From Chiridota heheva (lineage: Eukaryota; Echinodermata; Holothuroidea; Apodida; Chiridotidae), in contig JAIGNY010001647.1 in NCBI GenBank assembly GCA_020152595.1, forward strand, positions 973,001 to 1,037,000: a stretch of 64,000 nt of DNA, read 5' to 3'. Each line of letters begins with the position of its first letter. Position 1 is the first letter of the stretch. The position numbers and the translations under genes were made by a program. Below are positions 1 to 11,675 of this stretch, piece after piece. The notes under the pieces were generated by a model. That model was not told where the DNA came from. It ran no database searches and saw nothing but the letters and a program-made list of their open reading frames with translations.

Positions 1-910
1 AAGGTGTCTGCAAGCACACAGCACTCTCTTTTTGGCATGGGGTCCAGGGGCCCGCATGAGAGCCGCTGGTGAGGTCCAGGGGTTCGGTAGGGATCCAGGG
101 GGCGAATCTCCCGCAAAATTGATAATTGACGGGAAATAAGTATGTCACAATACATAGGAAGAAGGTATATCATATAAGTCAAAAATCATGTTAAAGAGAG
201 GTATAGTACACAATATACAAAACACAAAATTATGAAAACGTATAATGTGAAAATATTATGTTTTTATTGTTCATGTTTCTATGCATGGATATAGATCTAT
301 AGTCACTATGTGGAGTCTAAAAACAGAAAACTGTTTAATAAGCTTCCAATAATTTACTATAAACATGTGTAAATTTTGTCAAACTTTTAAAACGAAACTG
401 TTCTATATCCCGCCACTTTCCCTAGTACCTCTCGGTGTCTATGTTCATGTGTATTAAATACACAATCACACAAAGTGTTAATATATTACTAATAGATTAT
501 TTCACATTTTCAAACTTTTCTCTGAAGAATGCACTTTTTCTGAGAAAATGCTCTTTTGAAATACAGTAGATCTAAAAACATAATTTATAAGCTCTTACAA
601 TTTCGAAGCTTGTTGAAGTACCAGAACTGTTCTGACCATTTGACGAATCTATAGCCTATAGTCTTGGGGAAAAAGCCTGATGTAAAACGTCACGTTACCA
701 TTTTTATTTTTCCGAGGGGCAGGAGTGAAGTACCCTTTTATACAAAAACGAACCCTATCTTAAAGTAATGATTACGGGAATGCATAAAAAAAGCAATTTA
801 GACTCATATATTCTTCAAAAAGTTCGCTGTTTAATGTAGGCTATTTGAACACTAAATTTTACAGCAAAATTAACGTAATGAAACGGGCAACTTTTAATTG
901 ATGAAAAACA
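1..910. other. Unassigned AT-rich sequence
   Basis: I see no gene, tandem array or recognisable mobile element here. Reading frames are short and interrupted. The first 115 bases are richer in G and C than what follows and could be the edge of a repeat that continues outside the window. Confidence 0.5.
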
Positions 911-1091
911 GAGGTGGGGTAGGAGTGGTAGGGGTGGTAGTTGTGGTGGTAGTGGTAGTTGTGGTGGGGGTGGTAGTTGTGGTGGGGGTGGTAGTTGTGG
1001 TGGGGGTGGTAGTTGTGGGGGGGGGGTAGTTGTGGTGGAGGTGGTAGTTGTGGTGATAGTGGTAGTTGTGGGGGGTGGGAGTGGTGGGAGT
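911..1091. repeat. G/T-rich minisatellite, about 18-bp unit
   Basis: The plus strand is almost entirely G and T, built from imperfect copies of an 18-bp unit of the form GGTGGTAGTTGTGGTGGG. About ten units are visible, with small length changes. The minus strand stays open in two frames and would encode Pro/His/Asn/Tyr-rich peptides; that follows from the composition and from a period divisible by three, not from a gene. Runs of G could support G-quadruplex formation (inference). Confidence 0.85.
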
Positions 1092-1720
1092 TCATGGAAA
1101 TGTACGACACAAACAAACAAACATCAAAAAACAATGAAAATAACCATGCTACCCTTACTTTTCAAGATGTTTAAAGAAAAACTTGAAAGTTGTCTGGTTT
1201 AGCTCCACCTGATCTTCAGTCCTGAGGGTACAGAGGAAGGAATGAGCCACCAAGGAGGCTGCAAAACGTCTTGAGATACTGATGACGTCATCTAGAAATA
1301 AGAAATAAGACACTGTACTGTATATGCCTGTCTTCAAACAATAAATCAAGGTGCATGATGAAGGCATAGTAATGGGATGAAAGAACATTGAAGAAGTTAG
1401 AGAACACTGATGAATCCAGAAGCCACTCTTGTCTCACAAGCTGGCCTTAAGTTTGTAACTGTCACTAATACATGGTGAGCTGATACAGTACAACTGTGTG
1501 TTATTTGGGTTCATATTCCCTCAGTATCCCTAAAAATTATTTGGGCGCAGTTTAAACACAAAAATAAGACATAAATTGGCACAAATCATTTAAATTTTAA
1601 AGCGATGGTGTACAGAGATGAGGGCATTTGTGAAATATTTTTAACAATTGCCTTTCGTACTACCACTTTGCAAATCTTTAACTGTTTATAAAAATGGAGT
1701 ATTTTCAAATGAGGTATTTT
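1092..1720. other. Unassigned sequence
   Basis: No repeat array, element terminus or convincing exon was recognised. A 77-residue open frame on the minus strand has no recognisable motif. Confidence 0.45.
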
Positions 1721-1814
1721 AGAAAGAGAAGAGAAGAGAGAGGAGAGAGAGAGGAGAGAGAGAGGAGAGAGAGAGGAGAGAGAGTGAGAGGAGAGGAGAG
1801 AGAGAGAGAGAGAT
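1721..1814. repeat. GA/GAGAG microsatellite
   Basis: About 95 bases consist only of purines in GA and GGAGAGAGA runs on the plus strand. This is a simple-sequence tract that directly abuts the palindromic MITE fragment that follows. Confidence 0.9.
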
Positions 1815-1971
1815 GTTTTAGCTTAGCTTTATTACAACACGAGCTCATTTTGGCAAAATCTACAAGCTTGTAAAGGTTCCAATTTGGAGCTACTAGTTTT
1901 TAAGCTCCTTGCTAGCTCAATTTTTGAAGCCTTCTGACAAGCTTAAAATGAGCTCGTTATTTCTGTAAGGG
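1815..1971. mobile_element. Palindromic AGCTTG-rich MITE, right part
   Basis: The segment is crowded with short self-complementary words (GAGCTC, AAGCTT, TAGCT) and ends in ATTTCTGTAAGGG. That end is the inverse of the CCCTTACAGAAAT terminus seen at 18061 and 38629. It is therefore read as a diverged member of the same foldback family, with its left terminus lost or overwritten at the GA tract. No coding capacity is present. Confidence 0.55.
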
Positions 1972-3140
1972 ATGATACATGTCAAAAACCTGTTGGGCTT
2001 GGGTGAGGGTACAGAAACTGGTGCCCAAAGGTTCTGTTTTACTCCGAAATGGCAGTTTTTTATGCATTACTGGTACATATCTAAGTCCAAATAATTCCTT
2101 CGACGTACAAAATAAATATCAGTTACATGAACTTACGTCTAGAAATTCTGTAAACAATTGACCAAACCACTAAATATACAATAATTGGTTAATCAAATCA
2201 TTATAAAATAAAGAGTTTTATATTACAATTACTGTGCAAGCAAAATATGATCAAATATCTAAATGTTTTACAGTTTATTCCATTTTGTTGGTGTTCCCTA
2301 TGCGTTGTATGTATCACGTTTATAGCTACAGTGTAGCTACTGTTGCTGCTAGTATACAGGATGGCCCTGTACTCGGGCACAACATTGTTATGCAATGCTT
2401 GTTGTGTATACTGTACTGTGTATATGCACTGCACTGCACGTAGTGTTATGCCATGAGTGTATGGTGTATTAGTGGCGGACATGACAGGCATTGATTAGAA
2501 AATGGAATAATGTGGCTATCATTTTCAATTTACTTAATTATGCGTACTGACATTGGTATTCTTAAAACGTGTTATGTGATAATGATCATTTTCTGGAACA
2601 TTTCAACGCTACAAGAGGGTAAGCAAACTTTGATTCTACTAAGCCAAGAGTAATGTTACTCGTTAATTTCCTGTGATTGTTAGTCAGTAGGAATACATGT
2701 ACTACTAACATAAGGCCTAGTACAGTAATACTAGAGCTCTATTTTACCTAAAATTTTCAAACTTACGACCAAACATTGAAAATACTGTAATGGGAAGTTA
2801 CGACTATTTCTTTTTTTAAATGCAAGCGTTGCTGGTAACCCCTTGGGGTATATGTGGTTAGGTAGGAATTTGCATTATAACAAGTTCAATTTGTTTGACC
2901 TGATATAAAAACTCTATTCTAACCTGCCCACCTCACATTTTTATCAGCCAAACTTCATTGGAGAAGATACCAATGGTGCACATGGAATTTCAATTGGCTG
3001 GCAGACATGCTGTATATCGCCCATCCCATGCTAAAATCTGCGAGGGCAATATTTTTTGAGTAAGAAATGGCTGATAATAAGTAGGAGTGGCTGTAGGAAA
3101 TGGGAGTGGCTTTTAAGAATGATTGGTAAGACGTGTTGCC
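1972..3140. other. Unassigned sequence
   Basis: Several short open frames (60 to 96 residues) lie here on both strands. None shows a recognisable domain. No array or element terminus was identified. Confidence 0.45.
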
Positions 3141-3350
3141 AGTAAGAAGTAAGAAATGCTGGTAAGAAGAGAACATCCATTTTGTAAGAAGAATGGCTTG
3201 TAAGAGGTACGAAATACCTTCGTAAGAAGTAAGAAATGTCTTAGTACGAAGTGAGAAATGACTCGAATGAATAAAGAAATGCTTCGTAAGAAGTAGGAAA
3301 TGCTGGTAAGAAATGAACAGCCATTTTGTAAGAAGAATGGCTTGTAAGAT
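3141..3350. repeat. Direct repeat of about 65 bp, two copies with spacer
   Basis: Positions 3141-3206 and 3286-3350 are close copies sharing words such as GTAAGAAGTA, AAATGCTGGTAAG, CCATTTTGTAAGAAGAATGG and CTTGTAAGA. The spacer holds degenerate GTAAGAAGTAAGAAATG words, so the whole block looks like an old tandem array of roughly 145-bp units. It abuts the 3-prime tail of the LINE fragment that follows. Confidence 0.75.
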
Positions 3351-3790
3351 TTGTTTGATTGTTTGTTTGATGAGGGCTTAACAGCACCATGACAACGAGG
3401 TGCCATTAAGTTGAGAAGATGGAATAGTAGTCGGAAAGCCTCCTACTGAGGGTGATGTCTTGGATGACGGCAGCAGCAGCTGTCTTGTCGCCTCCCTTGG
3501 AGCCATCAGTATAGATAGAGGTATAGTTTGAGAGTTGGTCTTTGATTTGGTTGTGGAGGTTGATGAAGAGGTTAGGGTGGGTTTGGGTTTTGTGATGAGT
3601 GGAGAGGTCCAGGTGGATAGTAGTAGGGAGGGGGTAGCCCAGGGAGGAAAAGTGGGCCAGGAGAAAGTGCTAAGAGTGGTGGGATTGATGCCGAAATGGA
3701 GAAGGTCTGATTTGATGCGTAAGCTGAAGGGAGGGGATAGGGTTTTAGTCCTATCAAAAAGGGTGGAGAAATTGGGTATCTAATGCTTCA
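3351..3790 (-). mobile_element. RNase H LINE (family A) 3-prime fragment
   Basis: Read on the minus strand, this is a degraded piece of a non-LTR retrotransposon. It begins in a Pro/Ser-rich linker (about 3757 to 3572) and passes into the start of a ribonuclease H domain. The sequence IYTDGSKGG is readable around 3495-3515, and its Asp is the first catalytic residue of RNase HI. The frame then runs through an AAAAVIQDI segment and SRRLSDYYSIFS before a stop. The minus-strand end is a CAAA-type tail at 3351-3370, preceded by the 3-prime UTR words shared with copies at 31479, 35760, 49905 and 54027. The part between IFS and the UTR, present in the 35760 copy, is missing here, so this copy has an internal deletion. 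RNase H degrades the RNA strand of the RNA:DNA hybrid during retrotransposition. This copy is dead. Confidence 0.75.
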
Positions 3791-3853
3791 GTGCTTTATA
3801 ATAAACATCTTGGATTTCTTCAGGTACATGTAGAAAGGAAAAAATCTGAAAAG
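3791..3853. repeat. Composite repeat, left flank of the 37-bp array
   Basis: The words AGTGCTTTATAATAAACAT, TTGGATTTCT, GTAGAAAG and AAAATCTGAAA occur here, again at about 6131-6195, and in diverged form at about 7922-8005. In each case they come just before a GTGTATT-type 37-bp repeat unit or its remnant. This defines the left part of a dispersed composite repeat present at least three times in 3.8-9.7 kb. Confidence 0.75.
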
Positions 3854-5912
3854 GTGTATTCACAGCATATGTGCGTCATCACAAAGCACTGTGTATTCAC
3901 AGCATATGTGCATCATCACAGAGCACTGTGTATTCACAGCATATGTGCGTCATCACAGAGCATTGTGTATTCACAGCATATGTGCGTCATCACAGAGCAC
4001 TGTGTATTCACAGCATGTGCGTCATCACAGAGCACTGTGTATTCACAGCAAATGTGCGTCATCACAGAGCACTGTGTATTCACAGCATATGTGCGTCATC
4101 ACAAAGCACTGTGTATTCACAGCATGTGCGTCATCACAGAGCACTGTGTATTCACAGCATATGTGCGTCATCACAGAGCACTGTGTATTCACAGCATATG
4201 TGCGTCATCACAAAGCACTGTGTATTCACAGCATTCACAGAGCAGTGTGTATTTACAGCATATGTGCGTCATCACAGAGCACTGTGTATTCACAGCATAA
4301 ATGCTTCATCACAGAGCACTGTGTATTCACAGCAAATGTGCGTCATCACAGAGCACTGTGTATTCACAGCATATGTGCGTCATCACAAAGCACTGTGTAT
4401 TCACAGCATGTGCGTCATCACAGAGCACTGTGTATTCACAGCATATGTGCGTCATCACAGAGCACTGTGTATTCACAGCATATGTGCGTCATCACAAAGC
4501 ACTGTGTATTCACAGCATGTGCGTCATCACAGAGCAGTGTGTATTTACAGCATATGTGCGTCATCACAGAGCACTGTGTATTCACAGCATAAATGCTTCA
4601 TCACAGAGCACTGTGTATTCACAGCATATGTGCATCCTCACAGAGCACTGTGTATTCACAGCATATGTGCATCATCACAGAGCACTGTGTATTCACAGCA
4701 TATGTGCATCATCACAGAGCAGTGTATTCACAGCATATAAGCGTCATCACAGAGTACTGTGTATTCACAGCATATGTGCATCATCACAGAGCAGTGTATT
4801 CACAGCATGTGCGTCATCACAGAGCACTGTGTATTCACAGCATATATGCGTCATCACAGAGCACTGTGTATTCACAGCATATGTGCGTCATCACAGAGTA
4901 CGGTGTATTCACAGCGTATGTGCATCATCACAGAGCAGTGTATTCACAGCATATGTGCATAATCACAGAGCAGTGTATTCACAGCATATGTGCGTCATCA
5001 CAGAGCAGTGTATTCACAGCATATGTGCGTCATCACAGAGCAGTGTATTCACAGCATATGTGCATCATCACAGAGCAGTATATTCACAGCATATGTGCGT
5101 CATCACAGAGCACTGTGTATTCACAGCATATGTGCATCATCACAGAGCACTGTGTATTCACAGCATATGTGCGTCATCACAGAGCACTGTGTATTCACAG
5201 CATATGTGCGTCATCACAGAGCACTGTGTATTCACAGCATATGAGCGTCATCACAAAGCACTGTGTATTCACAGCATATGTGCGTCATCACAGAGCAGTG
5301 TATTCACAGCATATGTGCGTCATCACAGAGCAGTGTATTCACAGCATATGTGCGTCATCACAGAGCAGTGTATTCACAGCATATGTGCATCATCACAGAG
5401 CAGTATATTCACAGCATATGTGCGTCATCACAGAGCACTGTGTATTCACAGCATATGTGCATCATCACAGAGCACTGTGTATTCACAGCATATGTGCGTC
5501 ATCACAGAGCACTGTGTATTCACAGCATATGTGCGTCATCACAGAGCACTGTGTATTCACAGCATATGAGCGTCATCACAAAGCACTGTGTATTCACAGC
5601 ATATGTGCGTCATCACAGAGCAGTGTATTCACAGCATATGTGCATCATCACAGAGCAGTGTATTCACAGCATATGTGCGTCATCACAGAGCACTGTGTAT
5701 TCACAGCATATGTGCATCATCACAGAGCACTGTGTATTCACAGCATATGTGCATCATCACAGAGCACTGTGTATTCACAGCGTATGTGCATCATCACAGA
5801 GCACAGTGTATTCACAGCATATGTGCATCATCACAGAGCACTGTGTATTCACAGTATATATGCGTCATCACAGAGTACTTTGTATTCACAGCATATGTGC
5901 GTCATCACAGAG
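3854..5912. repeat. 37/35-bp minisatellite array, about 56 copies
   Basis: The unit reads GTGTATTCACAGCATATGTG followed by CGTCATCACAGAGCACT (37 bp). A 35-bp variant lacks two bases (GAGCAGTGTATT instead of GAGCACTGTGTATT). The spacing is directly checkable: successive GTGTATTCAC words start at 3854 and 3891. Variants (GCATCATC for GCGTCATC, AAATGTG, TAAATGCTTCATC, GTATATT) recur in blocks. For example, one block near 5062 is repeated near 5390, and the TAAATGCTTC block near 4290 recurs near 4580, showing duplication of multi-unit segments. No stop codon occurs in any forward frame of the consensus, so long open frames arise in all three frames; they are not genes. Confidence 0.97.
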
Positions 5913-6215
5913 CTTTATACTTAGACATGATTGAAAAGTTCTCAATCAGCTGGTTTTATCTAGATATAACTATGCAAGGAATGTTGCTTATCAATTAAGA
6001 ATATTTTTAGCTTCCAATGAATTATATCATTTTTATTGTTATCCAGAAGTACTTACAGAGTGTCTACAAAGCATATTGCTTAACCATCATTAGCACTATC
6101 CTTGCCAGACTTACTTTCAGGAATAGGACATTAGTGCTTTATAATAAACATTTTGGATTTCTCAATGTAGAAAGGGACAAAATCTGAAACGGTGTATTCG
6201 CAGCCAGAGGTTGCG
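5913..6215. repeat. Composite repeat, right flank (copy 1)
   Basis: This begins with GAGCTTTATACTTAGACATGA and contains GTTCTCAATCAGCTGGTT, TCTAGATATAACTATGCAAGG and the ACAGAGTGTCTACAAAGCAT word that is the core of the 53-bp array at 8168. It ends with a second copy of the left-flank words (AGTGCTTTATAATAAACAT, about 6131). Matching copies lie at about 7690-8005 and 8030-8215. Confidence 0.8.
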
Positions 6216-6814
6216 TTATAATTTTTCGCCTGGTGTATTTGTTTACGACAAGCCCTTGAATTTTGGTATATTTTGTAAAATTGCCATTGTATGTACAAGG
6301 GCACTGCGTAATGTACACAAGGCACAAAGCATGCATGTAATTGTTAACAGACACACTTGTGTAGGCATGCCTTGTTAAAGTGAATACAAATTGTGCTTAA
6401 AATACCAAAAACATTAAAAAACTGGACTATCATTATCATAAAAAATCAAAAGAAAAAGTTCCTACCCAATCCTTGTATAATGTTGATTGTTGAATCATGA
6501 AATTTGGGTTAACAATCTCAAAATAAACTAGGAAATACTTTTGTTTATCGTATCCAAACTTTCATGAGGTTTTAGTGAACTTTGACCAATTATCAACAAT
6601 AATATACTATTCAGATCTCGAACACGCCTACTTCTTTACAGTATAGTAACTTTACTTGCAGATCGTGATCACTTTACAGATACACAATCAACACAATACA
6701 GGAGGAAAGTAGAATCCTAGCTGATAATATCATCGACAATTGACAGCCTGCATTCAAAACAACATCAAAACTTTCATGTATACCGTACGGTGTACGTACA
6801 TCATGCATAGGGCC
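6216..6814. other. Unassigned sequence
   Basis: AT-rich DNA without a recognised repeat or exon. The short open frames on the minus strand near 6131-6354 overlap the composite repeat and carry no motif. Confidence 0.4.
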
Positions 6815-7166
6815 TACCGTATTTTCTTTAATAAACGCCCCCGGGGCGTTGCATTTGGAAAACAGGGGGGCGTTTATTAAAGGGGAAAGTATGAAGAAGA
6901 AAATGTAACTTACAAAAGAACGGCAATTCCTTTTAGGCCTATGGTATTAGTTTCTTCAAGCGATTTTTGTGATTTTAGCATTATTGTGCATGGATTATTA
7001 TTGAAATATACTCTTTGCATATTTTCTGCTTGGTTACGTTCGACTTACAGCATTTTCAAGTCACATTCGATAAGTTAAACGTACGTTGTTACATCCTGAA
7101 AGTATGAAAAATGACGGGGGGTGTTTATTAGAGGGAGGGGGGGCGTTTATTAGAGAAAATACGGTA
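6815..7166. mobile_element. MITE with TACCGTATTTTC terminal inverted repeats
   Basis: The left end reads TACCGTATTTTCTTTAATAA followed by ACGCCCCC. The right end is its inverse, GGGGGCGTTTATTAGAGAAA then ATACGGTA, giving terminal inverted repeats of about 28 bp. The outer TA at both ends could be the target duplication, which fits Tc1/mariner-type insertion (inference). Just inside each end the CG-rich GGGGCGTTTATTA word is repeated, once in inverted orientation on the left and once in direct orientation on the right, so the termini are partly doubled. The 352 bp contain no transposase frame, so the element is non-autonomous. Confidence 0.85.
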
Positions 7167-7590
7167 TGTACTAGCCTATACGTGTTTATATACAGTACAG
7201 CACTACTGCAGGGTGGTCCCGAATTCCACTTCAAAAACTTCAGCCAGACACATCCTATTCAATGACCCTGAGGAGTGCGCCAACGAGCCGCTAGGCTTAT
7301 GGCGATTGATTGACAGCACTACAAGCATGTTAAATCATTCAGCCGTTAGTCTCGTAGTTGTGTCATTTTTCTTTTATTTATGAGTAATTTAAAATCATTT
7401 TTGTGTGAAATAAAAGTCTGAAGCGCATTATAGATGTAAGATGTTCATGATTTTCATTTATGTTAATGAAAAACTCTGGTGTAAAATTCCACATGCTATA
7501 TCTAAATATTACAACGCAGGTACAACCTGTGTCATAAGAAATTTCAGCCATGGCTTGATATACGACAAATTTGCAATTAACGCGATCTCT
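7167..7590. other. Unassigned sequence
   Basis: No recognised repeat. The open frames near 7378-7596 (minus) and 7441-7698 (plus) lack motifs, and the latter runs into 37-bp repeat units. Confidence 0.4.
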
Positions 7591-8167
7591 GTTCACAGCA
7601 TATGTGCGACATCACAGAGCACTGTGTATTCACAGCGTATGTGCGTCATCACAGAGCATGGTGTATTCACAGCATATGTGCATCATCACAGATCTTAATA
7701 TTTTGATGTGATTTAAAAGTTCTCAATCAGCTGGTAGATTATATCTAGTTATAATTATGCAAGGTACTGTATATAATACTCATCAATTAGGTATTATTTT
7801 CAGCTTACAATGTATTATAACAATATTTTTTTTATTCAGAAGTACTTAGTGTCTTTTAAGCATATTAGTTGTGCTTTATCATCATTAGCATTATCCTTGC
7901 CAGATCTTCAGGAAAAGAAAATTAGTGCTTTATAATTAACATCTTTAATTTCTTTGATAACTTAAAAGCAATTATATAGAAAAGGACAAAATCTGAACTG
8001 TATTACAGCATATGTGCGTCATCACAGAGCTTCATACTTTGGCATGGTTGAAATGTCCCTAATCAGCTGGTTTTTATCTAGTTTAAACTCTTCAAGGTAT
8101 ATAGTTTTATCAGTTAGGTATTATTTGTAACTTCTAATGTATTATATCATTATTTTTTATTTATAAG
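7591..8167. repeat. Composite repeat, copies 2 and 3 without large array
   Basis: Three 37-bp units (about 7591-7692) precede the right-flank sequence (AAAAGTTCTCAATCAGCTGG, TATGCAAGG, TTCAGAAGTACTTAG). The left-flank words follow at 7922, then one 37-bp unit remnant at about 8005-8030 and another right flank to 8167. Here the 37-bp motif is present only one to three times, which gives an unamplified reference for the 56-copy array at 3854. Confidence 0.8.
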
Positions 8168-9660
8168 TATTTACATAGTGTCTACAAGGCATGTTTGTTG
8201 TGATGCTTTATCATCATAAACATTTACAGAGTATCTACAAAGCATGTCCATTGTGGTGTTTTATCATCATCAACATTTAAAGAGTGTCTACAAAGCAAGT
8301 CCGTTGCGAGGTTTTATCATCATGAACATTTACAGAGTGTCTACAAAGCCTGTCCGTTGTGGTGCTTTATCATCATAAACATTTACAGAGTATCTACAAA
8401 GCATGTCCGTTGTGGTGTTTTATCATCATGAACATTTAAAGAGTGTCTACAAAGCAAGTCCGTTGCGAGGTTTTATCATCATGAACATTTACAGAGTGTC
8501 TACAAAGCCTGTCCGTTGTGGTGTTTTATCATCATAAACATTTACAGAGTGTCTACAAAGCATGTCCATTGTGGTGTTTTATCATCATGAACATTTACAG
8601 AGTATCTACAAAGCATGTCCGTTGTGGTGTTTTATCATCATGAACATTTACAGAGTATCTACAAAGCATGTCCGTTGTGGTGTTTTATCATCATGAACAT
8701 TTTAATACATAGTGTCTACAAAGCATGTCTGTTGTGGTGTTTTATCATCATGAACATTTAAAGAGTGTCTACAAAGCATGTCCGTTGTGGTGTTTTATCA
8801 TCATGAACATTTACAGAGTATCTACAAAGCATGTCCATTGTGGTGTTTTATCATCATGAACATTTACAGAGTGTCTACAAAGCATGTCCATTGTGGTGTT
8901 TTATCATCATGAACATTTACAGAGTATCTACAAAGTATGTCCCTTGTGGTGTTTTATCATCATGAGCATTTACAGAGTGTCTACAAAGCATGTCCGTTGT
9001 GGTGTTTTATCATCATAAGCATTTACAGAGTGTCTACAAAGCTTGTCCATTGTGGTGTTTTATCATCATGAACATTTACAGAGTGTCTACAAAGCATGTC
9101 CGTTGTGGTGTTTTATCATCATGAACATTTACAGAGTGTCTACAAAGCATGTCCGTTGTGGTGTTTTATCATCATGAACATTTAAAGAGTGTCTACAAAG
9201 CATGTCCCTTGTGGTGTTTTATCATCATGAACATTTAAAGAGTGTCTACAAAGTATGTCCATTGTGGTGTTTTATCATCATGAACATTTACAGAGTGTCT
9301 ACAAAGCTTGTCCGTTGTGGTGTTTTATCATCATGAACATTTACAGAGTGTCTACAAAGCTTGTCCGTTGTGGTGTTTTATCATCATGAACATTTACAGA
9401 GTGTCTACAAAGCTTGTCCGTTGTGGTGTTTTATCATCATGAACATTTACAGAGTGTCTACAAAGTATGTCCATTGTGGTGTTTTATCATCATGAACATT
9501 TACAGAGTGTCTACAAAGCTTGTCCGTTGTGGTGTTTTATCATCATGAACATTTACAGAGTGTCTACAAAGCATGTCCGTTGTGGTGTTTTATCATCATG
9601 AACATTTAAAAAGTGTCTACAAAGCATGTCTGTTGTCGTGTTTTATCATCATCAACATTT
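8168..9660. repeat. 53-bp minisatellite array, about 28 copies
   Basis: The unit is CATTTACAGAGTGTCTACAA, AGCATGTCCGTTGTGGTG, TTTTATCATCATGAA (53 bp). Starts at 8168, 8221 and 8274 confirm the period. Variants AAAGAGTG, CAGAGTATC, GCTTGTCC and GTATGTCC are distributed in runs. One unit near 8700 is longer (TTTTAATACATAG). The unit derives from the ACTTACAGAGTGTCTACAAA segment of the composite repeat flank, seen once at about 6050. Confidence 0.97.
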
Positions 9661-10184
9661 TCAGGAGAAAAAAAATTCCTACCGTTAAATAAACATCTTT
9701 ACAGAAAATACAATTACTGATTTGTTTCTTCTTTTTGGTAATACAGGACCATCTTGTTCTACCAACCTTGCAAGAGCATGGAAGCTAACATGTAAATAAC
9801 AATAAGATAATGGATATCTTTCTCTTTAAATTGATATGAGGGAGATACAAGCATGTCTGAGCCTTGGAGGAAAAGCGGCCACCCCCTTCCTTCCTTCATT
9901 AGTAAAGGAGACGAACAGGGACAGGAGGTGCCTTTTTAAAAGTGATAAGAAACCTTATTATTAAGAGACAATTTGTTCATGATTTAGAAGTACCCTAGCT
10001 TGCATGTATTACTTTACAGGAACCAGAGGTGGCAGAAGGGGGTGGGTGTGGGTACATTCTCTGTAATTATTTCAGAAGTTACATTGGAGCCAACAATGCT
10101 ACAGTGGAATTTAACATACAGAAAAAGCAAAGCAAAGTATCTGACAACCTTTACTAGAGGGTTGCAAGCCACCCAAAATTTAAT
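9661..10184. other. Unassigned sequence
   Basis: No repeat or exon recognised apart from short open frames without motifs. Confidence 0.4.
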
Positions 10185-10316
10185 CAGAGGAGCATTGGTG
10201 TCGTACAATGTGCTTTCGGTGTTATCAGTCAAAGTTTTCCTTTAATCCTCAGAGGAGCATTGGTGTTGTACAATGTGCTTTCAATGTTATCGGTCAAAAA
10301 AGTTTCCCTTTAATCC
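10185..10316. repeat. Tandem duplication of about 65 bp
   Basis: Two adjacent copies begin with CAGAGGAGCATTGGTGT at 10185 and 10250 and both end in TTTAATCCT. They differ by a few substitutions and a small A-run insertion. Confidence 0.9.
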
Positions 10317-11397
10317 TGTCCACCCCATATTCAAACATCTTCCGCCACCCCTGAGTCATGGAACTAAAGATATTTTCCTTGTTGCTGATCTTCATTAAAT
10401 ATCTTTGATGAAGAAAGTGCTCTCACTGGATTTTCTGCCCCCTTGCCCTGAATTCTTTCCGACACCTCTAGGGAAATTATATGGAAAGGTTGTTGGCTTT
10501 AGATATTATTGGGATTACTGAAAGGTGACTACTATAAGAAAATGAAACCCTTCTTTAGAAATTTTGAGCTTAAAAAAGTTATCTACAACAGAAAAACACC
10601 TATTTCTGATAATAGTTGCTTTTGATACGTCACGTGATACAAATTGTAAATGGTGGGTATGTACTCTTTTTTTCCATGCAAAGTAAAGAGCTAAATAAAA
10701 GGGAGAAAATGTTATGTTATAAAATGTTCAAAATTGCAGAGGGGATTGATCACTATTGTAATGTTTGTCATAATAGGATTATTGTGGAGTGAATGTTGCA
10801 ATTCAAAGACAAGGAAAGAGGAAGCAAACAGACATGTTAAAGTTATGCATCATAGGTATTTTCTCTGGTCACACTTTATTTTTGTCATAAATTTCTACAA
10901 TGCAAACACGTATCATACAAGAAGACTAGAAAATTAAATCTAAATCTCTAGTGCTACGAGAGATACTCTTGAGAATCTCTGCAGAATAGTGGAAAATTAT
11001 ATCATTTTACAGTTATCTTCTAAGGAAATATAAAATATTTTGTACACTTTTTAAGGAAACTAGTCTTTAATCTGAAGTGTCTCTAAAAAACTAACATTTT
11101 GTACAAAAATTCTAACCTTCCATAAAGATATCTGAAGAAACTTTTAACTTTTTCTGAGGAACTCTGAAGAAACTTTAACATTTCCTGAGGAATTCTCAAA
11201 AAAAAAAATAACATTTCTGAGGAAATCTCAGGAAAAACTGGACGGACGGAAGACGACGCCATTATATAGGTTCGCATTATGCTTCGCATGCTCACAAATA
11301 AAGGAGAATAACAAAACTGTGGTACAATAAAACAAAGGGGCGGCTTTTTGAAGTACATGCATTATAAAAATAAGTAAAAAAAAACATGTTTTCCTCC
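10317..11397. other. Unassigned sequence with short internal word repeats
   Basis: The stretch 11090-11240 repeats words such as TCTGAGGAA, TCTGAAGAAACTTT and AACATTTCTGAGG irregularly, suggesting a decayed short tandem array. The rest shows no recognisable feature. Confidence 0.5.
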
Positions 11398-11610
11398 ATT
11401 GGTGAATCTTCACATAAAAAAAATGGGCGTAAGTGAATCTTGACTCCCCAATTTTTTTGCCAGGGTGAATCTGACCTACATTTTTTTTTGGTGAAGATGA
11501 ATCTTGACCCCAAATATTTTGGCGAGGTGAATCTTGAACTAATGATTTTTTCAGGCAGGTGAATCTCTGCCTAACAATTATTTCAGGTTGGTGAATCTTG
11601 AACTGAAAAA
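11398..11610. repeat. Irregular tandem repeat around GGTGAATCTTGA
   Basis: Five to six copies of a 35-45 bp unit are visible. Each has GGTGAATCTTGAC-type sequence followed by an A/T-rich stretch ending in a T or A run. Copies start near 11400, 11430, 11472, 11502, 11526, 11561 and 11590. Confidence 0.75.
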
Positions 11611-11675
11611 AATAAATGAAAAAGGTTAAGTCTTAAAGGGGGTGGGGGAGGGGGGGGGGCTGCTGAATTTATAGG

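Noticed and set aside
815..1134. Proline-rich protein on the minus strand
   Set aside because: Arises from the 18-bp G/T minisatellite; overlapping frames of similar length exist in two phases.
3854..5912. CRISPR array
   Set aside because: Units are contiguous tandem copies without unique spacers and there are no cas genes; the DNA is eukaryotic in character. The same holds for the 53-, 34-, 35-, 27-, 24- and 68-bp arrays.
3791..5998. Open frames of 136-443 codons in all three forward frames
   Set aside because: They are translations of the 37/35-bp array, whose unit has no stop in any forward frame.
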